From NCBI GenBank assembly GCA_963697695.1, contig OY969094.1:1-64000 (forward strand): DNA of 64,000 nucleotides, read 5' to 3'. Positions 1-9,176 of the stretch are shown here, piece after piece. The translations under genes were made by a program, and so were the position numbers. The stretch is from VRUE01 sp963697695 (lineage in GTDB: Bacteria; Actinomycetota; Thermoleophilia; Solirubrobacterales; 70-9). The notes under the pieces were generated by a model. That model saw nothing but the letters and a program-made list of their open reading frames with translations. It was not told the origin of the DNA and searched no databases. The first letter of the stretch is position 1. Every line of letters begins with the position of its first letter.

Positions 1-744
1 GTAGTCCACACCCAGCGCAAGACCCATCATCGAGGCGATTCCAATGGAGAGGTTGTTGAAGTCGATGTAGCCGGTCGCCATCGACATCAGGCCGCGCGAA
101 GCGATTACGGTGATCGCGCCGAAGATCAGTGGGAGCAGAGCTGCGATCGGGGAGCGGAAGACGAGCAGCAGAATTACGAGAAGGATTGGGACCGCGACCG
201 CCTCCCCCCGGCGAGTTGCCGCTATCGATTCATCATTGATCTCACTGACAACGCTTGCGAAGCTGGTCGAGCGGGCTGTTACAGGAGGCCCTATCCGTGT
301 CGACAGGATCTGTTCGAGATGAGGAACGGCGTTCGAAACGGCGACGTCGTATTCGACGTGAAAGTCGACGAGGATCAACGCTTGGTCCCGGTCGGGGTAA
401 AGATCTATCGGCGCCTTTACGCGATCCCAGGGCGAAAGGACGGTTACTCGTGGATCGCGCCGAAGCATGTCCGCCAAGCTCGATCCCTGTCTATCGATCG
501 CGCTTTTCGGACCCCTGAGTAGGATCGCAAACGGAGCCGACTCGCCGAAGTGATCGCGCAGCATCTCGTCGGCGCGCCAGGATTCGGTTCCGGGAACGCT
601 CAGGGAATTCGGTTTGAGCTCACCCTCCAGCCCCAGTCCCATGAGACCGAGCACCGAGAGGACGATGACCGTCGCTGTCAGTACCGCACGGGGTCGACGT
701 ACTGAAAGTGGTGGCGTTCCCCTGTCCTGACCGCCTCGATCCAT
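1..744 (-). CDS. MMPL/RND-family transporter, N-terminal part (runs off the window)
   Basis: The reading frame is open from an ATG at 744 to the left edge (248 codons), so the gene is cut by the window, not visibly broken. Residues about 20-40 form a first membrane helix, followed by an extracytoplasmic stretch containing SVPGTESWRADEML. Two hydrophobic segments follow (from about 190), and the window ends inside MMGLALGVDY, the conserved helix-4 signature of MMPL (mycobacterial membrane protein large) exporters. Known members move lipids or other hydrophobic molecules across the inner membrane using the proton gradient. The start is supported by AGGGGA about nine bases upstream. The substrate cannot be judged. 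It is divergent from the gene at 936. Confidence 0.85.
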   Translation of the reverse strand, partial: MDRGGQDRGTPPLSVRRPRAVLTATVIVLSVLGLMGLGLEGELKPNSLSVPGTESWRADEMLRDHFGESAPFAILLRGPKSAIDRQGSSLADMLRRDPRVTVLSPWDRVKAPIDLYPDRDQALILVDFHVEYDVAVSNAVPHLEQILSTRIGPPVTARSTSFASVVSEINDESIAATRRGEAVAVPILLVILLLVFRSPIAALLPLIFGAITVIASRGLMSMATGYIDFNNLSIGIASMMGLALGVDY

Positions 745-828
745 TCCTACATTCCCCTGCTATTCCCGGAGTTCGAAAATTTCGGCGCGTCGACGATGTG
801 GGATCTGAGTGGCCTAACCGAAAAAGAA

Positions 829-857
829 TTGATTAATAAAGAAGAACTTATTATAAT
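829..857 (+). promoter_or_regulatory. Sigma70-type promoter for the DHODH-like gene
   Basis: TTGATT at 829-834 and a perfect TATAAT at 852-857 are separated by exactly 17 bases, in an AT-rich island within GC-rich DNA. Transcription would begin near 864, leaving a leader of about 70 bases before the start at 936. Confidence 0.7.
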
Positions 858-935
858 GCCCACCTCTCTGTCTGTGGTGGCGCGGGAGGCCCGGGGTGTG
901 ACGCCGTATCGGTCGGCGGAGCCCAGTCATTCGAG

Positions 936-2960
936 ATGTCAGATTGGTCATACCATCCATTTTTTAGACCCGTTCTCTTCTGTCTCCCTGGTGAGACGGC
1001 TCGTCGAGCCACTGTTGGCCTCCTAAGGGCTAAAGCCCATCTTCCGGGGGGCGTGTCCTTGTTTCGACTGTTGACCTCGGCTCATCCGCCGGCAGCCGTG
1101 CGGACGGAGTTTTTGGGGACGGAGTTCTCTTCGCCGGTGGGGCTCGGCGCTGGGATCGACGTGGACGGGGGAGCGGCGGTGATGATGCAAGAGCTCGGCG
1201 TGGGCTTTCTCGAGCTGGGCCCCCTCGACGTGTCTCCCCGGGCAACTTCGCCGATGACAAACCCGAGGCGGCTGCGGCGAATGCATGGCCTGGCAACAAG
1301 TAGGGCTCGGGGCGCCCCCGGTATCGATGGCGTGCTCGATGAACTCTCGGACTTGAGGGTTCCGGTAGGGGTCCAGCTTCGAGACGACCAGGCGGTCGAG
1401 ACGATCAAGGCAGCGCGCGATCGGGTTGACTTTTTCACGCTCGGCACCCGTGTCGCCAGATCCAAGTCGCTTTTGCGCGAGGCGCGTTGCGCAACCGATC
1501 GGCCCATGCTTCTTCGTGTCTTCTCGGGGTGGGATCGAAGGCTTATCGACCACGCGGTGGAGAATGCTTGTACGACCGGAATCGATTCTGTGGTGGTCGT
1601 CGCTGGAGCCGAATACCCGGGACTCGAAGGGGGTGAGATCGTTTGGAATGGCGCGCTTCCCAGGGCCCTTTCTGTCGTGTCTCGGGTCAGTGAGCGTATG
1701 CCCACTGGACTCGCTGGGGGAATTCTTACCCCGGCGGATGCTGTCGCAGCGATGGATGCGGGGGCCGGATTGCTTTTCCTAACCGATGGTCTGGTCTTTG
1801 CCGGTCCGGGGTTGCCGAAGCGGATCAACCGCTTATTTGTCGCCACCGTCAGCCGACAGTCGATTGGGGATGAGGCGGGTCCGGTGTTTCATGCGGGGAA
1901 TTCGCTGCTGGGCGGGAATGGGGCAGGAGGGCGCGACTTGGCGCCCCCGCCCACTGCGGCAATGGCTGGTTCTGAAATGCCCAAGTCGAGCTCGATGCCC
2001 GGTAGCGCTGCGGCTGGAACGATCCTGCTCGCATCGGTCTCAATTGCGACGATCGTCTTAGGCTTGGCGTACATACTCGTCGCCGCCACGCTTGTCCTGC
2101 TGCCCCAGGAGACAAATTACCTCGGGATGGGGGTACCCGAGCTTTGTGACATAGACGAATGTCGACTCGTCGACTTCATGGTTCATGGCAAGGCGAGCAA
2201 AGGCGGAGTGATAGTGGCTGTGGGCATCATGTTTGGTTGGCTTGCGGCTGGTCCTTGGCGACGCCGAGAGCCGTGGGCATGGTGGACGCTTTGCCTGGGA
2301 GGCATCGCGTTTTTCGGCAGCTCCCTTTCCTTTCTCGCTTATGGCTACCTGGACACTTGGCATATTGCGCTCGCTGCCGGCTTGGCTGTCTGCTGGTTCG
2401 TCGGTCTCGGCCTGGCAAGACCGGACTTCACGCGCGGTGGTGGCCCCGTGGCGGCGTTTCGGGCTCCGCCGGCACGCGCATGGCTGTGGAGCCCAGGGGG
2501 TCGGGGCCGCCTGATGGTTGCGATGCTTGCGTCTGGGCTCATCGCCGCGGGCCTGTCGATCCTTGCGATCGCCGGGTCAGACGTCTTCGTCCCGCAGGAC
2601 TTTGGGTTCATGCGTTTCAACGCCGACGGCGTGGCAACGATTAACGAGCGGCTGATTCCGCTCATGGCACATGACAGAGCAGGGTTTGGCGGGGGCATGT
2701 TGACTCTTGGGATCATGTTCGCCGCCACCGCGTGGATGGGAATTCGCAGGAACGCGTTAGGCGCGTGGTGGGCCCTTGGGCTAGCCGGGGCCTGTCTCAT
2801 GCTTCCGACGCTCACTGTTCACCTCGCGATCGGCTACAACGATTTCTTTCATCTTTCGCCGGTCTACGGCGGTGTTGTCCTGCTGGCGATCGCCCTCATC
2901 ACTCTTCTCAAGATGATGAGCACGGGGTCCTACGAGGCCGCCGAGCTTCCCGACGTCTAA
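936..2960 (+). CDS. Dihydroorotate-dehydrogenase-like pseudoenzyme fused to a duplicated membrane domain
   Basis: Residues 1-300 follow the class 2 DHODH plan: an amphipathic N-terminal segment (HPFFRPVLFCLPGETA), a PVGLGAGID strand, a GFLELGPL strand and a C-terminal phosphate-binding region ending GPGLPKRIN. The active site looks lost. The FMN lysine of the usual AGFDKNG is Val76 (AGIDVDG), the Asn/Ser catalytic loop is absent, and the NTT strand motif reads VVVAG. After a linker, residues about 350-670 hold roughly eight membrane helices in two similar halves. A simple pyrimidine-synthesis role is therefore unlikely; ligand sensing or a structural role are possibilities only. No strong ribosome binding site is visible, so the exact start is uncertain. 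Confidence 0.7.
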   Translation: MSDWSYHPFFRPVLFCLPGETARRATVGLLRAKAHLPGGVSLFRLLTSAHPPAAVRTEFLGTEFSSPVGLGAGIDVDGGAAVMMQELGVGFLELGPLDVSPRATSPMTNPRRLRRMHGLATSRARGAPGIDGVLDELSDLRVPVGVQLRDDQAVETIKAARDRVDFFTLGTRVARSKSLLREARCATDRPMLLRVFSGWDRRLIDHAVENACTTGIDSVVVVAGAEYPGLEGGEIVWNGALPRALSVVSRVSERMPTGLAGGILTPADAVAAMDAGAGLLFLTDGLVFAGPGLPKRINRLFVATVSRQSIGDEAGPVFHAGNSLLGGNGAGGRDLAPPPTAAMAGSEMPKSSSMPGSAAAGTILLASVSIATIVLGLAYILVAATLVLLPQETNYLGMGVPELCDIDECRLVDFMVHGKASKGGVIVAVGIMFGWLAAGPWRRREPWAWWTLCLGGIAFFGSSLSFLAYGYLDTWHIALAAGLAVCWFVGLGLARPDFTRGGGPVAAFRAPPARAWLWSPGGRGRLMVAMLASGLIAAGLSILAIAGSDVFVPQDFGFMRFNADGVATINERLIPLMAHDRAGFGGGMLTLGIMFAATAWMGIRRNALGAWWALGLAGACLMLPTLTVHLAIGYNDFFHLSPVYGGVVLLAIALITLLKMMSTGSYEAAELPDV

Positions 2961-2997
2961 GTCTGCGACTGCCGCCGGTATCCTTCGGCTTCGCCTT

Positions 2998-3068
2998 TGC
3001 GGCCTGGTGTAATGGCAGCACGCCTCGCTCTGGACGAGGTAGTCGGGGTTCGAGTCCCTGGGCCGCAG
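2998..3068 (+). tRNA. tRNA-Gln(CTG)
   Basis: A full cloverleaf can be folded. The acceptor stem TGCGGCC/GGCCGCA has a U1-A72 pair, typical of tRNA-Gln. The anticodon stem CCTCG/CGAGG encloses the loop CTCTGGA with anticodon CTG, and the T arm is CGGGG-TTCGAGT-CCCTG. The discriminator is G and CCA is not encoded. It lies in the gap between the DHODH-like gene and the lipoprotein gene. Confidence 0.92.
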
Positions 3069-3121
3069 CTCAAAAGACCCTGCACAGCGCGTCTATCCGC
3101 TCTGCTACGGTCGCGAACTCG

Positions 3122-3838
3122 ATGAGACGGCGTAACTGGACGTTTGCAGCGCTGCCCCTTGCTGCGCTGGCCATTGCCGGTTGTGGGGGCGGGGGAGACG
3201 ACGAGTCGACGTCGTCTGAACCCGTGGCGACGATTCCGACGACCACCGCGCTGAGCAAGGAGGAGCTGATCGCCCAGGGCGATGCGATCTGTGCCGAGGT
3301 CAACGCCGCGATCGGCTCGCTGGCGAGTTCCGAAACCGACGCGGAAGGGCAGACGATCCAGGTCGCCAACCTCTACGTCGGCATGGTCCAGAGCCTCGAC
3401 GGTTTGGGGACCCCCTCGGACGCCAGTGGCTTCTCCGAATTCAGCTCTGCGGCCGATGAACTGTCCGCAGCTGAGAGCGACGTCAAGCTCGCGGTCGAAC
3501 GCGAAGACAGCGCTGCGATCGGCGAAGCCGCGACCAAAGCCACCCCGGCACTGGAAAACTTCCAGGCGGCTGCGGAAACCTATGGGTTCGAAGACTGCAG
3601 CGCAGGACCGAGCGCTCCAGCTGCCCCGGCTGAATCGGGGTCCGAATCCGCTCCTTCGGTCGAAGAAGAAAGCCCGGTCGAAACCCCCGAAGTCGAAGAA
3701 GAAGCGCCGGTTGAAGAAGCTCCAGAACCAGCGCCCGAAACCGGCGGCGCCGGCAGCACCGGCGGCGGTACGGCAGGTGGTGGCGAAACCGACGGCGGGA
3801 CCGGCGGCGGCAGCTCCGGCGGCGTCGGCCCCGGCTAA
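3122..3838 (+). CDS. Putative secreted lipoprotein with low-complexity tail
   Basis: The 238-residue product begins with a basic n-region (MRRRNW), a hydrophobic core and a lipobox LAIAGC, predicting cleavage before Cys21 and lipid anchoring on the outer face of the membrane. A helical, Ala/Glu-rich middle (about 40-155) includes two further cysteines (DAICAEV and FEDCSAG). The last 75 residues are low-complexity: Glu/Pro/Val repeats, then Gly/Ser/Thr-rich. I recognise no enzymatic family. An open frame extends far upstream, but the signal peptide fixes the start at this ATG. It is convergent with, and overlaps by four bases, the ABC transporter gene. Confidence 0.7.
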   Translation: MRRRNWTFAALPLAALAIAGCGGGGDDESTSSEPVATIPTTTALSKEELIAQGDAICAEVNAAIGSLASSETDAEGQTIQVANLYVGMVQSLDGLGTPSDASGFSEFSSAADELSAAESDVKLAVEREDSAAIGEAATKATPALENFQAAAETYGFEDCSAGPSAPAAPAESGSESAPSVEEESPVETPEVEEEAPVEEAPEPAPETGGAGSTGGGTAGGGETDGGTGGGSSGGVGPG

Positions 3839-5655
3839 GCGGCAGAGGACTCCGCCCAGGCGCCGTAGAGGCGCGAGTAGGGACCGCCGGCCTCGATCAA
3901 CTCCTGGTGGGTACCCGCCTCGGCGATCCGGCCGTGCTCTAGGACGACGATCTTGCCGGCGCGGCGGATCGTCGAGAGGCGGTGGGCGATGACGATCGCG
4001 GTCCGTCCGGCCAGCAGCCGCTCGAGGCCCTTCTCGATTGTTTTCTCGGTCCGCACGTCGACGTTCGAGGTCGCCTCGTCGAGGATCAGGATCCGCGGCT
4101 CGGCCAGCAGCGCCCGGGCGAAGGCAACCAGCTGACGCTGGCCGGCCGAGAGCTGGATGCCGCGCTCGCCGACCTCGGTCTCGATCCCCTCCGGCAGCGC
4201 GGCGACGAACTCGGTCGCTCCGACCGCTGCAGCCGCCGCCTCGATCTCCTCCAGCGTCGCCTCCGGTCGCCCGAAGGCGATGTTTTCGCGCACGCTGCCG
4301 GAGAAGAGGAATCCCTCCTGAGGGACGATTCCCAGTTGCCGCCGCAGGGCTTGCTGGCGCATCCCGCGCAGGTCATGCCCGTCCACCAGAACCCGGCCAC
4401 GCTGCGGGTCGTAGAAGCGCGCCACCAGCTTGGCAAAGGTCGACTTGCCCGCACCGGTCGAGCCGACCAAGGCCAAGGTTTGCCCGGGGGGCACATGCAG
4501 GTCGACGTCCTGCAGCGCCCAGTCGTTGCCCTCGTCCGCGTAGGAGAAGGAAACGCCGTCCATCTCGATCTCGCCGCGCAGCCGGCCGGGATCGATCGCG
4601 TCCGCTGCGTCGACCATGTCCGGCTCGGTGTCGAGCAGGTCGAAGATCTTGTCCAGCGCTGCCATTCCCTGCTGGTAGGTCGTGTAGAGCTGGGAGAGCT
4701 GCTGGATCGGTTCGAAGAAGACCTGCAGGTAGCCGACGAAGGCGACGATCACGCCGATCTGGATCGCGCTGTCGATCGCCTGGGTGCCGCCGTAGAGAAG
4801 GATCGCCGCGGTGGCAACCGCGGCGAGCAGCTCGACCGCCGGGAAGTAGGAGGCGTTGAGGTAGACGGTCTTCATGTTGGCTTCGCGGTTCGCTTCATTG
4901 AGCTCGGTCATCGCCGCCTCGTGGCGAGGCTCCTGGCCGAAGCTGCGCACGACCCGCACTCCACTCAGGGTCTCCTGCAGGTAAGCGGTGATCGCCGCTA
5001 TCCGCTCCCGCGTCGCCTTGTAGGCGCCGTGGGAGACGATGCGGAAGATGACGCTGGCGATAGCGAGCAGGGGGAAGGTGAGGAAGGTGACCGCCGCCAG
5101 CGCGGGGTCGAGCACCAGCATGATCACGACTACGCCGATCAGGGTCAGGGTGGCGGAGAACATCGTCACGATGCCGTCGGTGACGAGCTGGTTGAGCGCC
5201 TCGATGTCGTTGGTCATGCGGCTGATCAGTACGCCGGGGCTGCGGCGGGTGAAGAAGCCGATCGACATCGTCTGCAGATGGGAGAAGACGCGCTCGCGCA
5301 GGTCCTGCAGCGCCCGCGTGCCGACCCAGCCCACCAGGTAGGTCTGCAGGAAGGTGGCTGCCGCATAGAGCGTCGCGACGATGAGGAAGGCGACGACGAT
5401 CCAGTCGAGAGCGGAGACGTCGCCGGCGATGATCCCGTCGTCGACCGCTCGGCCGGCGAGGTAAGGGGGAGCGAGGCCGGCGGCTGTTGCTACAAGCAGC
5501 GCCACAAACATCAGCGCAACTTTGCCGCGGTATGGCCGCAGCAGGCCGATCATCCAGCGCACCTTGCGGCCTCGCTGGTCCTGTCCACGGAGGAGCCGCC
5601 AGAGCGCAGCGAAGAGGAGGTAGATCTCGCGGAAGCGGTTGCGCTCGCCGTTCAT
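3835..5655 (-). CDS. ABC exporter, membrane-ATPase half-transporter (catalytically complete subunit)
   Basis: A 606-residue MsbA/MdlB-type half transporter. A six-helix exporter domain fills residues about 35-330. The nucleotide-binding domain has Walker A GSTGAGKST, signature LSAGQRQL, Walker B ILILDEATS with the catalytic Glu, and switch AHRLST. It follows its partner (5652-7469) with a four-base ATGA overlap, so the two are co-translated and probably form a heterodimer. Note the signature LSAGQ in place of LSGGQ: together with the partner's altered Walker B it predicts one degenerate ATP site. Drug or lipid export is the usual role of this family; the substrate is not inferable. Confidence 0.9.
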   Translation of the reverse strand: MNGERNRFREIYLLFAALWRLLRGQDQRGRKVRWMIGLLRPYRGKVALMFVALLVATAAGLAPPYLAGRAVDDGIIAGDVSALDWIVVAFLIVATLYAAATFLQTYLVGWVGTRALQDLRERVFSHLQTMSIGFFTRRSPGVLISRMTNDIEALNQLVTDGIVTMFSATLTLIGVVVIMLVLDPALAAVTFLTFPLLAIASVIFRIVSHGAYKATRERIAAITAYLQETLSGVRVVRSFGQEPRHEAAMTELNEANREANMKTVYLNASYFPAVELLAAVATAAILLYGGTQAIDSAIQIGVIVAFVGYLQVFFEPIQQLSQLYTTYQQGMAALDKIFDLLDTEPDMVDAADAIDPGRLRGEIEMDGVSFSYADEGNDWALQDVDLHVPPGQTLALVGSTGAGKSTFAKLVARFYDPQRGRVLVDGHDLRGMRQQALRRQLGIVPQEGFLFSGSVRENIAFGRPEATLEEIEAAAAAVGATEFVAALPEGIETEVGERGIQLSAGQRQLVAFARALLAEPRILILDEATSNVDVRTEKTIEKGLERLLAGRTAIVIAHRLSTIRRAGKIVVLEHGRIAEAGTHQELIEAGGPYSRLYGAWAESSAA

Positions 5656-7469
5656 AGCCGCGCCATCTCCTCGCGCTGCTCCAGGTCACGCTGCAGGAAA
5701 ACCGAGTCGGCCAGGCCATGCTCGGCAATCTCGCGGTAGAAGCTGCACCCCGCCAGCAGCTCCTCGTGTGTGCCGCGATCGACGATCCTGCCGTTGTCCA
5801 TCACTACCACCTCGTCGGCAAGCGAAACGGTTGAAAGGCGATGGGCGATGACGAAGGTGGTGCGGTCCGCCATCGCCTCGCGCAGGCCGGACTTGATCGC
5901 CGCCTCGGTCGTCGCGTCGACCGAAGAGGTTGCATCGTCGAGGATCAGGATGCGCGGATCGGCGAGGAGGGCACGCGCGATCGCCACCCGCTGACGCTGA
6001 CCGCCGGAAAGGGTCAGCCCACGCTCGCCCACCATCGTCTCGTAGCCGCCTGGCAGGTCAAGGATGAACTCCTCGGCCTGGGCGCGCCGCGCCGCCGCTT
6101 CGATCTGCTCGCGGCTCGCTTCTGCCTGGGCGTAGGCGATGTTCTCGGCGACGCTGGCGCTGAAGAGGAAGCTCTCGTCGCTGACGAAGGCGACCTCGGA
6201 ACGCAGCGAGCCGACGTCCACCGAGCGCACATCGGCTCCGTCGATCGAGACCGATCCCTCGCTGGGGTCGTAGAGCCGCGCGATCAGGGCGACCAGGCTG
6301 GTCTTGCCCGACCCCGACGGCCCCACCAGCGCCACCGTCCGCCCGGCCTCGACGTCGAGATCGATGCCCTCGACCGCCGCATCCGACCTTGACCCAGCCA
6401 GAGTGTGGTCAAAGTCGGATCCGCCGCTTCGGACGCTGTCGTAGCGCAGCGTCACGCCCCGCATCGCCACCCTGCCGCCGCCGGCGGGCAGCGGAGGTGC
6501 ACCCGGGGCGCTCTCGATGCGAGGCTCGCGGTCGAGGATCTCGAACAGTCGGTTGCCGGAGGCGATCGCCCGCTGTGCCATCCCCATCGCGACTCCGAGC
6601 ATCCGCATCGGGCCGGAGAGGATCACCAGGTAGGTGTAGAAGGCGGTGAACTCACCGAGGCTGAGGTTGCCGGCGATCACCTGGCGGCCGCCGACCAGCA
6701 GCACGAGGGCGATGCCGAGCTGGGGCAGCAGCCCGATCAGCGGCGAGAAGAAGGCCTGTAGGCGGGTCGAGTAGATGCTCTGGTCGAAGACGCGGGAGAC
6801 GGCGCGCTGGAAGCGGTGCAACTGGTGCTCTTCGCGGGCGAAGGCCTTGACTATGCGGATGCCGGAGACGTTCTCCTCCGCCTCGGCGGTCAGCTCGGCA
6901 ATCCGCTGCTGCACCTCCTGCAGGGCGGGGCGCGAGACCCGGTTGTAGCGGGAGGCGGTGAAGACGATCAGCGGCGCCGGGGCGAGCGCGATCAATGCCA
7001 GCAGGGGATCCAGTGCGACCATCACGACGGTGACGAGGGCAATCGTCAGCAGGTTCTGGGTTATGAAGATCAACCCGTAGCCGAGGAAGAAGCGAATCGA
7101 CTGCAGGTCTACCGTCGCCCGCGACATCAACTGCCCGGTCTGTTGGCTGTCGAAGAAGCCCAGCTCGAGCCGCTGCAGGTGCGCATAGAAGTGCTGGCGC
7201 AGGTCGAACTCGACTGCCAGCGAGACCTTGCCGGCGACGACTCGCCGCACGACGGTGAGCCCCAGTCGCAGGATTCCCGCTCCGGTTATCGCCAGCGCCA
7301 GCGGCAGTAGGTCCGGCTCGTTGCCGCTCTGGATCGCGTTGACGGCGCGGCCGATCAGCCAAGGGATCAGCACGGTCATCCCCATCGCCATCCAGGCAAA
7401 GACGAGCGAGCCCCAGAGTTGACGGCGGTAAGGGCGTAGAAAACCCATCAGACGGCGATATGTCTGCAT
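5652..7469 (-). CDS. ABC exporter half-transporter with non-canonical ATP site
   Basis: A 605-residue six-helix exporter plus ATPase. Walker A is GPSGSGKTS, the signature is a standard LSGGQRQRV, and the switch is AHRLST. Walker B reads ILILDDATS, with Asp in place of the catalytic Glu. In known heterodimeric exporters such as TM287/288 and TmrAB this substitution marks the subunit forming the degenerate site, and the partner gene downstream supplies the variant LSAGQ signature to the same site. A Ser/Gly/Asp-rich insertion of about 20 residues sits at the start of the ATPase domain. The start overlaps the divergent kelch reading frame's most upstream ATG by ten bases, but that gene probably starts at a later GTG. 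Confidence 0.9.
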   Translation of the reverse strand: MQTYRRLMGFLRPYRRQLWGSLVFAWMAMGMTVLIPWLIGRAVNAIQSGNEPDLLPLALAITGAGILRLGLTVVRRVVAGKVSLAVEFDLRQHFYAHLQRLELGFFDSQQTGQLMSRATVDLQSIRFFLGYGLIFITQNLLTIALVTVVMVALDPLLALIALAPAPLIVFTASRYNRVSRPALQEVQQRIAELTAEAEENVSGIRIVKAFAREEHQLHRFQRAVSRVFDQSIYSTRLQAFFSPLIGLLPQLGIALVLLVGGRQVIAGNLSLGEFTAFYTYLVILSGPMRMLGVAMGMAQRAIASGNRLFEILDREPRIESAPGAPPLPAGGGRVAMRGVTLRYDSVRSGGSDFDHTLAGSRSDAAVEGIDLDVEAGRTVALVGPSGSGKTSLVALIARLYDPSEGSVSIDGADVRSVDVGSLRSEVAFVSDESFLFSASVAENIAYAQAEASREQIEAAARRAQAEEFILDLPGGYETMVGERGLTLSGGQRQRVAIARALLADPRILILDDATSSVDATTEAAIKSGLREAMADRTTFVIAHRLSTVSLADEVVVMDNGRIVDRGTHEELLAGCSFYREIAEHGLADSVFLQRDLEQREEMARL

Positions 7470-7492
7470 CGAATGTCACTATACAAAGTAAA

Positions 7493-8446
7493 GTGAGGTT
7501 CTCCGCCGCCCTGATCGCCACGTTCCTCCTCTTCGTGGTCGATGCGCCCGCTGCCGGACCATGGGAGCCGCTGCAAGAGGCCGGCCTGGAGCGCAGTGAG
7601 GTCGGCGCGGCGCGGATCGGCCACTCGATTTACGTCGTCGGCGGGTTCGTCGCGCCGTTCGAGACGACTGCGGCGGTCGAGCGCTACGACATCGAGCGCG
7701 ATCGCTGGCAGCGCCTGGAGCCGATGCCGATCGCCGTCAACCATCCAGCTGTGACCGCGCACGGCGGCTTCCTCTATGTCTACGGCGGCTACACCGATTC
7801 CAGCTTTGGCCCGGTTACGGCGGCCCTACAGCGCTACGACCCTCGCAGCCGCACCTGGACGTTGTTGCCGGCCTCGCCGACAGCTCGCGCTGCCGCTGCT
7901 CTGGCGGCTATCGGTGGCAGGCTCTACGCAATCGGCGGAGCCGTCCGCGGCGCACCGCTGTCCAAGCTGGAGATCTATGACGTCGCCAAGCGTCGCTGGC
8001 GAACCGCCTCGCCGATGAAGACCTCTCGTGAGCACCTCGCGGCGGTGGCCGGGAGCGACGGCGTCTATGCGTTCGGTGGTCGCACCGCTACCGGGACCAA
8101 CCTGGACGCGGTCGAACGCTTCGACTGGCGCCGGGGTCGCTGGTTCTCGCTGCCCGGCCTTCGCCGAGCTCGCAGCGGAATTGCCGCCGTTCTCGTTGAG
8201 GGCAAGCCGGTCGTCTTCGGCGGAGAGGACCTGGGCCCTGGTGGAACGACGATCCGCTCGGTCGAGCTGTTCGATCCAGTGCGGCAGCGCTGGCTGTGGC
8301 TGCCGGGAATGCGCACGCCACGCCACGGGCTCGGCGGCGCGGCGCTGGGCAGACGGATCTACGCCTTGCAGGGCGGGCCGACACCAGGACTCGATTTTTC
8401 GGCGACGACCGAGTTCCTCGACGTGCCCCGCGCATTGCCGCGCTGA
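7493..8446 (+). CDS. Secreted kelch-repeat beta-propeller protein
   Basis: The protein consists of about six kelch motifs, each with a GG doublet and a spaced Tyr/Trp: IYVVGGF, LYVYGGY, LYAIGGA, VYAFGGR, VVFGGED and IYALQGG. It therefore folds as one six-bladed propeller with no extra domain. The chosen GTG start gives MRFSAALIATFLLFVVDAPAA, a good signal peptide; an ATG at 7460 would add eleven residues and overlap the divergent ABC gene. Such propellers bind ligands or carbohydrates outside the cell. No catalytic motif (for example of galactose oxidase) is visible. Confidence 0.8.
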   Translation: MRFSAALIATFLLFVVDAPAAGPWEPLQEAGLERSEVGAARIGHSIYVVGGFVAPFETTAAVERYDIERDRWQRLEPMPIAVNHPAVTAHGGFLYVYGGYTDSSFGPVTAALQRYDPRSRTWTLLPASPTARAAAALAAIGGRLYAIGGAVRGAPLSKLEIYDVAKRRWRTASPMKTSREHLAAVAGSDGVYAFGGRTATGTNLDAVERFDWRRGRWFSLPGLRRARSGIAAVLVEGKPVVFGGEDLGPGGTTIRSVELFDPVRQRWLWLPGMRTPRHGLGGAALGRRIYALQGGPTPGLDFSATTEFLDVPRALPR

Positions 8447-8455
8447 AACGCTCGC

Positions 8456-9091
8456 TCAGTCGAAGGCAGCAGCCTTGGCGCTCGGCACCTTGCCGCCTTT
8501 ACATGGGTGGCCGCCCTGGCCGGGCCGGGGGAGGATCTGGAAGTTGGTGACGGCGTGGGCGGGGGTGGTCGAGCCGTCGTTCTGGGCGAGGTTGATCACC
8601 AGCCGGTAGAAGCCGGGGGGGAGGTCGTGGTAATAGATCTCGGGCCGGGTTGCGGGGGAGTAGCTGCCGTCGCTGCCGATCCGCTCGGCGAGCACCCCGT
8701 TGGGGCCGGCGTACTCGGGGAAGTCAAAGGAGGCCCCTACGAGGCGGCCCCTACCGAAGGGGCTCTCGATGGCCCGCTGCAGCTTCACCGGGTCGACGCA
8801 GTCGGGTACCCGGTTGAGGCCGAAGCGGATGTGTCCCTCACCGAGCTGCGGTTCTCCTCCGAAGTGCTCCGGCGAGAGCTGGAAGTTGTGGACCTGGACC
8901 TTGACCACGACCGCGTGGCTGACCTGGCGGGCGCCGTTGCGTGGCGAGATGATCTCGACGCTCGGACCGCTTGTCCTTGTGGCAACTTGTGCTGCTTCTC
9001 CGTCATCGCTGTCACCCGGCACCAAGACCAGAACGAGCACGATGCCGACCACAATGGCCAGGAGTGCGAATATGCCGACTTTGCCCCGCAT
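8456..9091 (-). CDS. Membrane-anchored extracytoplasmic protein, unknown family
   Basis: 211 residues with an uncleaved-looking N-terminal helix (IFALLAIVVGIVLVLVLV), then a soluble beta-rich domain. Its core runs VEIISPRNGARQV, VHNFQL, GEGHIRFGLN and PPGFYRLVINLAQNDG, a layout reminiscent of small immunoglobulin-like extracellular domains. There are two cysteines (PDCVD and HPCKG). I do not recognise a named function. TAATGT lies ten bases before the start, compatible with a leaderless transcript. It is convergent with the kelch gene, ten bases apart. Confidence 0.6.
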   Translation of the reverse strand: MRGKVGIFALLAIVVGIVLVLVLVPGDSDDGEAAQVATRTSGPSVEIISPRNGARQVSHAVVVKVQVHNFQLSPEHFGGEPQLGEGHIRFGLNRVPDCVDPVKLQRAIESPFGRGRLVGASFDFPEYAGPNGVLAERIGSDGSYSPATRPEIYYHDLPPGFYRLVINLAQNDGSTTPAHAVTNFQILPRPGQGGHPCKGGKVPSAKAAAFD

Positions 9092-9176
9092 CCAAGCCGG
9101 AACATTAGGTGACCGTCTCCGGTCTTAGGCTTATCCGCCAGATGACGAGCAGCTTGCTCCCAGCGGAGCCCACGTC

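Noticed and set aside
3982..5739. A 585-codon open frame on the plus strand antiparallel to the ABC exporter gene.
   Set aside because: It is the complement shadow of a clear ABC transporter; GC-rich DNA leaves long antisense frames open. The same applies to the long antisense frames across mnmA, aroKB, the kinase and dxs.
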